Shown here in pieces: positions 7,901 through 12,249 of a stretch of DNA of 19,456 nucleotides (positions are counted from its first letter, which is position 1; the number at the start of each line of letters is the position of its first letter). The DNA comes from Deltaproteobacteria bacterium (GTDB lineage Bacteria; Desulfobacterota_C; Deferrisomatia; Deferrisomatales; JACRMM01). Below the pieces are notes generated by a model. That model worked only from the letters and a program-made list of their open reading frames with translations, searched no databases and had not been told where the DNA came from. The translations under genes and the position numbers were made by a program. Location: NCBI GenBank assembly GCA_016218905.1, contig JACRCS010000318.1, forward strand, positions 1 through 19,456, written 5' to 3'.

Positions 7901-8167
7901 TTGCCGATCCTGCTCTGCTCGGGCTACAGTCCCATGGAAGACCCCGACATCCTGCGCGAGGCAGGCGTTCGCGCGGTACTCTCGAAGCCGGTCCCGGTCC
8001 GGGACCTGGCGCGGGCGATTCGCGGCGTCCTCTCGGCGCAGCCGGAAGGTGGGCTTCCCGCCGAGCTCGCGCCCGGCGAAGGCGAAGGCGAGCAGGCGAG
8101 CGGCTGCGGAGTGCTGGACGGGAGCCCGTTAGGGGACGTGCGAGGCCCCCGGCAGGTTGAGCTGTAG
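4919..8167 (+). CDS. Membrane-bound hybrid sensor histidine kinase with three PAS domains and a receiver
   Basis: This protein of up to 1082 residues has a complete phosphorelay layout. About residues 26-240 are hydrophobic, with roughly six or seven likely membrane segments and no recognised sensor name. Three PAS domains follow: about 275-395 (DGIVVFEAETGRILLGNPAF), 405-530 (NRACEEL) and 544-660 (ANPVFQEVTGY). The dimerisation/phosphoacceptor motif GGIAHDFNNML has His681. The ATPase shows N (MNLCANAGQAM), G1 (DTGCGID), F (FEPFFTTK) and G2 (GTGMGLA) boxes. A C-terminal receiver has EDE and the phosphoacceptor Asp973 (VITDQGMPG). The start is uncertain: ATG 4919 gives a polar leader, while ATG 4994 begins just before the first membrane segment. 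The signal is unknown; PAS domains could bind a small ligand or cofactor. It is followed closely by a lone receiver, which is a plausible partner. Confidence 0.92.
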   Translation: MPSSSPADQQAGRHLGRRPFPFGRGMTRLLVHQLEYLLFIEGLFLVASAVMAEVLRREEGAPPWGWFVVFALSQGVGHWLPLMPLASGWLETTQVARELLLIASFAALLQFGRLLERDRSAKFTAIDGCTLGALLAFGVLRRLASLEAAAAAAAFLCGAGGAVSVWRSKQGRPGFRRIAASLAAYTVVLVGALGFEGWGSRVLFNLSTSDSVLLARVLRACGSTWLAWAIWRHARLARKAGASAQHDALLGRRFSARIGAAETKRETSEAIAGSEDRLQRIFEGAPDGIVVFEAETGRILLGNPAFARLLGYEQEELPGKLVTRRTARRVQEQLASGSGPGESFLLGDSRLRRKDGTSIYVEDTGTFLRFQGRRCVVAFVRDVSERKRAEEELRVQQALLFEQKEFSDNLLRGCAVAAFVLGPDHKILFWNRACEELTLLPASEVIGTDLQWKAFYPTERPCLADFVLESSVPGPSDGYYDACVPSKLLPDGLHAQRWFKNRAGEDRYVVFDAAPIRNSQGELVGAIETLQDMTDRQRAEEERALLAAALEQAGEVIVVSDAEGRIRYANPVFQEVTGYAVPEVIGRTHRAWKAGAVGIPGELLSTLEAGETWTGRLASRRKNGTAYDEDVTISPVRDSSRKITHFVGVSRDVSKEVQLERQLAVAQKFEALGTLAGGIAHDFNNMLAVIIGYTEMALDELPEGGRPRRSLEHVLSAGERARDLVRQILAFSRRSEPGSGPVRVAEVVEEALDLCRASLPANVEIVRRIAAGRSLVAAEPTQLHQVIMNLCANAGQAMAEKGGVLTATLEDVSIGGDSPTAYLDLDPGEYVRLRVSDTGCGIDPSILHRIFEPFFTTKGVGEGTGMGLAVVHGIVRATGGEIEVESRIDEGTTFTVYLPKTGRGAEEAPSPAAPDPARGEERILFVEDEPGLIELGERLLTQLGYRVTTASRGDEALERFREGPDEFDLVITDQGMPGMRGIELARRIHEERPQLPILLCSGYSPMEDPDILREAGVRAVLSKPVPVRDLARAIRGVLSAQPEGGLPAELAPGEGEGEQASGCGVLDGSPLGDVRGPRQVEL

Positions 8168-8183
8168 CAGAGGAGGTGGAGTG

Positions 8184-8576
8184 ATGGCGCGCATCCTCAT
8201 CATCGACGACGAAGAGCCCGTACGCTCGATGCTCCGGCAGATGCTGGAGGGCGCGGGGTACGAGGTGGAAGAGGCGAGCGACGGGGACGAGGGCATTCGC
8301 CTCTTCCGTTCGAAGCCGGCCGACCTGGTCGTCACCGACCTCCTGATGCCCAACAAGGGCGGGCTCGTGACGATCTCCGAGCTTCGCCGGGAACACCCGG
8401 CCGTCCGGGTGATCGCCATCTCCGGCGGAGGACGGAACGGGAAGCTCAACTTCCTCTCGACGGCGCGGACCTTCGCCGGCGTGCGGACGCTCCGCAAGCC
8501 CTTCCGGCGGGCGGAGTTGCTCGAGATGGTCGCCGACGTCCTCGCCTCGGATCCGACGCGTCCCTGGACGCCTTGA
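8184..8576 (+). CDS. Single-domain response regulator (CheY-like receiver)
   Basis: This 130-residue protein is only a receiver domain. It shows the acidic pocket IIDDEEPV near the N-terminus, the phosphoacceptor Asp52 (VVTDLLMPN) and the conserved Lys in LRKPF near residue 105. There is no DNA-binding or enzymatic output domain, so it probably acts by protein contact or as a phosphate shuttle or sink. The ATG at 8184 is preceded by a strong AGGAGGTGG (8171-8179); a GTG lies one codon earlier. It follows the hybrid kinase by 16 bases, which makes that kinase its most likely partner. The globin-coupled kinase downstream has no receiver of its own and is a second candidate. Confidence 0.9.
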   Translation: MARILIIDDEEPVRSMLRQMLEGAGYEVEEASDGDEGIRLFRSKPADLVVTDLLMPNKGGLVTISELRREHPAVRVIAISGGGRNGKLNFLSTARTFAGVRTLRKPFRRAELLEMVADVLASDPTRPWTP

Positions 8577-8602
8577 CACCCGCCGAAGGCGTCCTCTAGT
8601 AT
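8573..8602 (+). promoter_or_regulatory. Sigma70-type promoter upstream of the globin-coupled kinase
   Basis: A perfect -35 box TTGACA (8573-8578) is followed after 18 bases by TAGTAT (8597-8602), a 4/6 match to TATAAT. The -35 box contains the TGA stop (8574-8576) of the response regulator. Transcription would begin near 8609, giving a leader of about 125 bases before the GTG at 8735. Confidence 0.6.
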
Positions 8603-8684
8603 CCGCCTCTCCCCTCAGCCGGAACTCCGTCGGCGCGCCGAGCGAGTCGGACGTCGCCGGCAGAATGGACGGGTGCAGGCGCGC

Positions 8685-8738
8685 ATGAGCGAACCCCGCG
8701 AAGCTCCGGTACCCCGCTCGCCGGAGCCGTCCCCGTGA
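8685..8738 (+). other. Possible 17-codon leader ORF overlapping the globin-kinase start
   Basis: ATG at 8685 opens a 17-residue frame ending TGA at 8736-8738. It overlaps the kinase GTG (8735) as GTGA. A still smaller frame, 8665-8688 (7 codons), ends in the ATGA that starts it. The chained overlaps would suit translational coupling or attenuation, but frames this short arise easily by chance and no good Shine-Dalgarno sequence is visible. Confidence 0.2.
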
Positions 8739-10048
8739 GACGACGCGTCCCCACCTCTCTGCCCCCGCCGCCTGGCACGGGGCTGCCCGAGGAGGAGGGT
8801 GCGAGGGCGGCGCGCACGCAGTTCCTGGAGCTCCAAGACTCCGATCGGGCCCTCCTGAGGGAGCTCGGGGCGGCCCTCGGCCCGCACATCGGCGAGATCC
8901 TCGATCGTTGGCACGCCTTCCTCCTCTCACGGCCCGAGACGCGTGAGCTCCTGGCACGAGGGAGGGTCCAGGAGCACCTGAAGTCGGTGCAGGGCCGCTA
9001 CTTCCTCTCCCTGATGGAGGGGCGGCACGACGTCGCCTACTTCGAGGACCGGCTGCGCATCGGCTCCGTCCACCACCACGTCGGGCTCGAGCCCGCCTGG
9101 TACACCGGCGCCTACCGGAAGTACACGGACCTGGTGCGCGCCTTCCTGCGGGACCGCGGCCACTCCGAGGCGCAGCTCCTCGCCTGGATGGCCGCCCTCG
9201 AGAAGGCCATTTACCTGGACATGCAGCTCGCCCTCGACGCATACTTCGCCGCCTGGAATCGAGAGCTCCTCGAGGCCAACGAGGCGTTGCGGCGCATGGC
9301 CCTCGAACTCGAGGTCCGAAACCGCGAGCTCTCGAGCCAGTACACGCGCGCACAGGAGGCCGCCCGCATCAAGGAGGAGTTTCTCTCCCGCGTCTCGCAC
9401 GAGCTCCGTACCCCTCTGAACTCCGTGCTGGGCTACGCCGACCTGTTGGCCGACGGGATCGACGGCGCCGTCAACGAGGACCAGCGTCAGAGCCTCAACA
9501 AGATCCGCCGGCACGGGGAACGCCTGCTGGCGATGATCGACCGGCTCCTCGACTCGGCGAAGATTGCGGCGGCCGGCGTCTCGAGCCCGACGCCCTTCGA
9601 CGCCCGGAGGGCGGCCCGGAAGGCAGCCCAGGCGGCGGAACCCGCCGCACGGGCGAAGGGGCTTGCGCTCGAGGTCCGAGTCGCGGCCGAGCTGCCGAAG
9701 GTCTTGGGCGACGAGGAGGGCTTTCTCCTCGCGCTGAGCCAGCTCTTGGAGAACGCGATCCGCTTCACTCCGTCGGGGGTCGTTCGCTTGGAAGCGCGGC
9801 GGCTCGGGCCCGACCGGGTGCGCTTCTCGGTCTCGGACGAGGGGCCGGGCATCCCCGAGGAACACCGGGAGCGGATCTTCGACGCCTTCTATCAGATCGA
9901 CTTCGGAGACACGCGTACGGCCACGGGCCTCGGAATGGGCCTCACGCTGGCGCGGAAGGCCCTGGAGCGGATGGGCGGAGTGCTCGGTCTCGTCGCCACG
10001 GGCGCGCACGGAAGCACCTTTGCCGCGGATCTGCCCACCGCAACCTGA
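8735..10048 (+). CDS. Globin-coupled (heme-based) sensor histidine kinase
   Basis: This 437-residue soluble kinase has no membrane segment. Residues about 30-180 form a globin-sensor/protoglobin domain: IGEILDRWHAFLL, then RIGSVHHHVGLEPAWY, where His113 aligns with the proximal heme ligand (H-x-x-[VI]-G-L-x-P-x-W-Y). A short coiled linker leads to the HisKA box SHELRTPLN with His222, then the ATPase boxes LLENAIRFTP (N), DEGPGIPEEH (G1), FDAFYQID (F) and GLGMGLTLA (G2). Globin-coupled sensors usually report O2, NO or CO; here the signal would be passed to a separate response regulator, perhaps the one ending at 8576. The GTG at 8735 is the only reasonable start in frame. The stop overlaps an ATG (TGATG at 10046) in the lysA frame, so the kinase and lysA are probably on one transcript, which is an odd pairing. 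Confidence 0.9.
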   Translation: MRRRVPTSLPPPPGTGLPEEEGARAARTQFLELQDSDRALLRELGAALGPHIGEILDRWHAFLLSRPETRELLARGRVQEHLKSVQGRYFLSLMEGRHDVAYFEDRLRIGSVHHHVGLEPAWYTGAYRKYTDLVRAFLRDRGHSEAQLLAWMAALEKAIYLDMQLALDAYFAAWNRELLEANEALRRMALELEVRNRELSSQYTRAQEAARIKEEFLSRVSHELRTPLNSVLGYADLLADGIDGAVNEDQRQSLNKIRRHGERLLAMIDRLLDSAKIAAAGVSSPTPFDARRAARKAAQAAEPAARAKGLALEVRVAAELPKVLGDEEGFLLALSQLLENAIRFTPSGVVRLEARRLGPDRVRFSVSDEGPGIPEEHRERIFDAFYQIDFGDTRTATGLGMGLTLARKALERMGGVLGLVATGAHGSTFAADLPTAT

Positions 10049-10095
10049 TGCGCCCCGGCCGGCGCGGGGGTGACCCGCACACCGGCTGCCCCATC

Positions 10096-10104
10096 GAGGA
10101 GAGG
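10096..10104 (+). promoter_or_regulatory. Ribosome binding site fixing the lysA start
   Basis: GAGGAGAGG lies just before ATG 10108, with its core GAGGAG spaced 6 bases. It supports 10108 over the ATG at 10048, which overlaps the kinase stop and would add a low-complexity 20-residue leader absent from the family. Confidence 0.65.
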
Positions 10105-10107
10105 ACA

Positions 10108-11361
10108 ATGCATGACTTCCAGTACGCCGACGGCGCACTCCACTGCGAAGGGGTCTCCCTGGCGGCCGTGGCCGAGGCAGTCGGCACGCCCTTCTACTGC
10201 TATAGTCACCGGACCTTCGTCAACCACTACCGGACCTTCGACTCCGCCTTCCAAGGCGCGGACCACCTCGTCTGCTACTCCGTCAAGGTCAACTCGAACC
10301 TGGCGATCCTCCACGCCCTCTTCCGGGAAGGCGCCGGAGCGGACATCGTCTCCGGCGGCGAGCTCTACCGCGCCCTGAAGGCGGGTGCGGACCCCCGAAA
10401 GATCGTTTACTCCGGGGTCGGGAAGCGGGAGGACGAGATCCGTTACGCGCTCCAGTCGGGCATCCTCATGTTCAACGTGGAGAGCCCGCTCGAGATGCTC
10501 ACCATCGACCGGATCGCCGGCGAGATCGGCGAGGTGGCCCCGGTGTCGATTCGGGTCAATCCGGACGTGGATCCCTTGACGCACCCCTACATCTCCACGG
10601 GGCTGCGGAAGAACAAGTTCGGGATCGCCATCGAGCGCGCGCTCGTGGAGTACCGGCACGCCCAACGGCTCGCCAACGTGCGCGTGGTCGGCGTCGACTG
10701 CCACATCGGCAGCCAGATCACGCAGCTTCCGCCCTTCGTCGACGCCCTCGAGAGGCTGCGCGGCCTCATCGGGACGCTGCGGGCCGAGGGCTTCGAGATC
10801 CGTTACCTCGACGTCGGCGGTGGCCTCGGGATCCCTTACTCCGACGAGAATGCGCCCCATCCGACCGAGTACGGCCAGGCCGTCCTGGAGGCCACTGCCG
10901 GCCTGGGCTGCACGCTCATTATGGAGCCCGGCCGGGTGATCGCGGGCAACGCGGGGGTGCTCGTCTCCCGCGTCCTCTACACGAAGGAGAGCGAGGAGAA
11001 GCGCTTCGTCATCGCGGATGCGGCGATGAACGACCTCGTCCGCCCGAGCCTCTACGGCTCCTTCCACGCCATTCGGCCCCTCCGGGAAGCTCCGGAGACG
11101 GTGCTCTGCGACCTGGTGGGGCCGATCTGCGAGTCCGGCGACTTTCTCGCCAAGGACCGCCGCATGGCCGACCTGAAGCCCGGCGACCTCTTCGCGGTGA
11201 TGAGCGCGGGGGCCTACGGCTTCATCATGGGGTCCAACTACAACTCCAGGCCGAGGGTCGCCGAGGTCCTCGTACAGGGAGACCGCTTCTGGGTGATCCG
11301 CCGGCGGGAGCGCTACGAGGATCTCGTCCGCGGCGAGGAGATCCCGCCCGAGCTGAATTGA
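10108..11361 (+). CDS. lysA: Diaminopimelate decarboxylase
   Basis: This 417-residue PLP enzyme of fold type III decarboxylates meso-diaminopimelate to L-lysine, the last step of lysine synthesis, in the cytoplasm. It is the usual length. The PLP lysine is Lys60 in CYSVKVNSN. Later motifs are the HIGSQI loop, the phosphate-binding GGGLGIPY, MEPGR, the active-site CESGDFLAKDR with Cys341 contributed across the dimer, and the closing GAYGFIMGSNYNSRPR. The start is fixed by GAGGAG. No other lysine gene (dapA, dapB, dapF) lies nearby, so the enzyme appears to be transcribed with the globin kinase for no obvious pathway reason. A terminator follows about 45 bases after the stop. Confidence 0.96.
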   Translation: MHDFQYADGALHCEGVSLAAVAEAVGTPFYCYSHRTFVNHYRTFDSAFQGADHLVCYSVKVNSNLAILHALFREGAGADIVSGGELYRALKAGADPRKIVYSGVGKREDEIRYALQSGILMFNVESPLEMLTIDRIAGEIGEVAPVSIRVNPDVDPLTHPYISTGLRKNKFGIAIERALVEYRHAQRLANVRVVGVDCHIGSQITQLPPFVDALERLRGLIGTLRAEGFEIRYLDVGGGLGIPYSDENAPHPTEYGQAVLEATAGLGCTLIMEPGRVIAGNAGVLVSRVLYTKESEEKRFVIADAAMNDLVRPSLYGSFHAIRPLREAPETVLCDLVGPICESGDFLAKDRRMADLKPGDLFAVMSAGAYGFIMGSNYNSRPRVAEVLVQGDRFWVIRRRERYEDLVRGEEIPPELN

Positions 11362-11405
11362 CGGGAAACCCCGGCGTCCTTAGGTTTCGACGCATCGGAA
11401 CGTGG

Positions 11406-11442
11406 GCCCTCCGGACCGGCGCAGCCGACTGAGGGCTTTTTC
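11406..11442 (+). terminator. Factor-independent terminator after lysA
   Basis: GCCCTC (11406-11411) pairs with GAGGGC (11431-11436). Inside lies a second hairpin, CGGC-GCA-GCCG (11417-11427). Five T residues follow directly (11437-11441). It lies between lysA and the prolyl isomerase gene and ends about 15 bases before the latter's start. Confidence 0.75.
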
Positions 11443-11456
11443 TTGGCGAGGGACGA

Positions 11457-11975
11457 ATGAAGGTCGATGACTGCAAGTACGTGTCGCTGCGGTACAAGCT
11501 CTCACTCGAGTCCGGCGAGGCGGCCGGAAGCTCACCGGACGAGGAGCCCCTGCGCTTCATCGTCGGCACGAACCAGATCATTCCCGGGCTGGAGAAGGGC
11601 GTCCTGGGCATGGAGGCGGGCCAGCAGGCGAGGATCCGGGTGGAGGCGACCGACGCCTACGGCGAGTACCGTCCGGACCTCATTCGCGACATCCCAAGGG
11701 AGAACTTTCCGGAAGAGGTGGAGCTCGAGGTCGGGATGGGCTTCGAAGCCCGCGGCCCGCACGGCCCGGTGCTCTTCCGGATCCACGCCGTCGACGAGGA
11801 GAGCGTCTCGGCGGACTTCAACCACCCGCTGGCCGGGGAAACCCTCTACTTCGACGTGAAGATCGAAGACGTGCGGGAGCCCACCCCCGAGGAACTCGCG
11901 GAGGCCCAGGAGACGTGCGCCTCCGAGTCGTCCTGCGCGGCGGGGTGCTCCTCGTGCGGCGGGAGCTGCGGCTAA
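11457..11975 (+). CDS. FKBP-type peptidyl-prolyl isomerase, SlyD-like, with Cys-rich tail
   Basis: This 172-residue protein matches the SlyD branch of FKBP isomerases, which couple cis/trans prolyl isomerisation to chaperone activity. The N-terminal FKBP half-fold includes VGTNQIIPGLEKGVLGM. A flap insert follows (about residues 65-125, with EVELEVGMGFEARG). The FKBP strand with FNHPLAGETLYFDVKI comes after it. The C-terminus is a short tail with five Cys in 19 residues, mixed with Gly and Ser. SlyD proteins typically end in a His/Cys-rich metal-binding tail that delivers nickel to hydrogenase; here the tail has no His, so the metal preference may differ. ATG 11457 is preceded by GCGAGGGA. 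It is probably transcribed separately from lysA because a terminator lies between them. A hairpin follows the stop. Confidence 0.9.
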   Translation: MKVDDCKYVSLRYKLSLESGEAAGSSPDEEPLRFIVGTNQIIPGLEKGVLGMEAGQQARIRVEATDAYGEYRPDLIRDIPRENFPEEVELEVGMGFEARGPHGPVLFRIHAVDEESVSADFNHPLAGETLYFDVKIEDVREPTPEELAEAQETCASESSCAAGCSSCGGSCG

Positions 11976-11978
11976 CCC

Positions 11979-11998
11979 CCCGGGGCGTCCGCCCCGGG
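11979..11998 (+). terminator. Strong GC hairpin after the SlyD-like gene
   Basis: CCCGGGGCG pairs perfectly with CGCCCCGGG around a two-base centre, so a 7-8 bp helix with a small loop is expected. It begins 3 bases after the stop. No T-run follows directly, so it may need a factor or serve as an mRNA 3' end. Confidence 0.5.
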
Positions 11999-12000
11999 AC

Positions 12001-12024
12001 TAGCTGTTAGCTTTTAGTCGTTAG
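12001..12024 (+). repeat. Heptamer (CNNTTAG) repeat arm, first copy
   Basis: Three or four TTAG cores at 7-base spacing. The 24-base stretch is repeated exactly at 12147-12170. It lies directly after the SlyD-gene hairpin and directly before the REP-doublet. Confidence 0.7.
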
Positions 12025-12029
12025 TTGCC

Positions 12030-12107
12030 GTAGGGTGGGCGGTTCTCGCGCAGCGAGGTTCGCCCACGCGTGGGGCAACCCGCCTGCGGCGGAACGCCCC
12101 ACCCTAC
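12030..12107. repeat. REP-doublet (REPIN-like) palindrome with GTAG/CTAC ends
   Basis: The element starts GTAGG and ends CCTAC. Inside are two hairpins back to back: GTGGGCG (12035-12041) with CGCCCAC (12061-12067), and GTGGGGC (12070-12076) with GCCCCAC (12096-12102). The loops contain further small hairpins (CTCGC-GCA-GCGAG at 12045-12057; CCGC-CT-GCGG at 12080-12089). GTAG next to a hairpin, inverted as a pair, is the known REP/REPIN layout. The same end sequence occurs in two elements at 17401-17576. Confidence 0.7.
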
Positions 12108-12146
12108 GCTCAGGGGCAGATGCGCAAACAATTGTGACGCTCTGTA

Positions 12147-12242
12147 TAGCTGTTAGCTTTTAGTCGTTAGCTGTTAGGGGGAAGACGGCGTGAGCTCGTA
12201 ACTCCTAATCGCTAATTGCTAACCGCTAACCGCTAATAGCTG
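12147..12242. repeat. Inverted heptamer array (CNNTTAG ... CTAANNG), glgP 3' side
   Basis: The left arm (12147-12177) has TTAG cores every 7 bases. The right arm (12204-12242) has five consecutive CTAANNG heptads and ends CTAATAGCTG. The arms can form a long imperfect hairpin with the NN positions as mismatches. The right arm ends just before the glgP stop at 12250. A related array lies beyond the other end of glgP (14932-15001). It may also act as the 3' end structure of the glgP transcript. Confidence 0.7.
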
Positions 12243-12249
12243 ACTTTCC

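Noticed and set aside
5386..8160. 924-codon plus-strand frame within the hybrid kinase gene
   Set aside because: Very Arg/Pro/Gly-rich shadow of the kinase in another frame, with no domain features.
10048..10107. Upstream ATG of lysA overlapping the kinase stop
   Set aside because: Adds 20 low-complexity residues not expected in the family; the ATG at 10108 has a strong ribosome binding site.
12001..12242. CRISPR array
   Set aside because: The repeats are 7-base degenerate units in inverted arms, with no uniform spacers and no cas genes.
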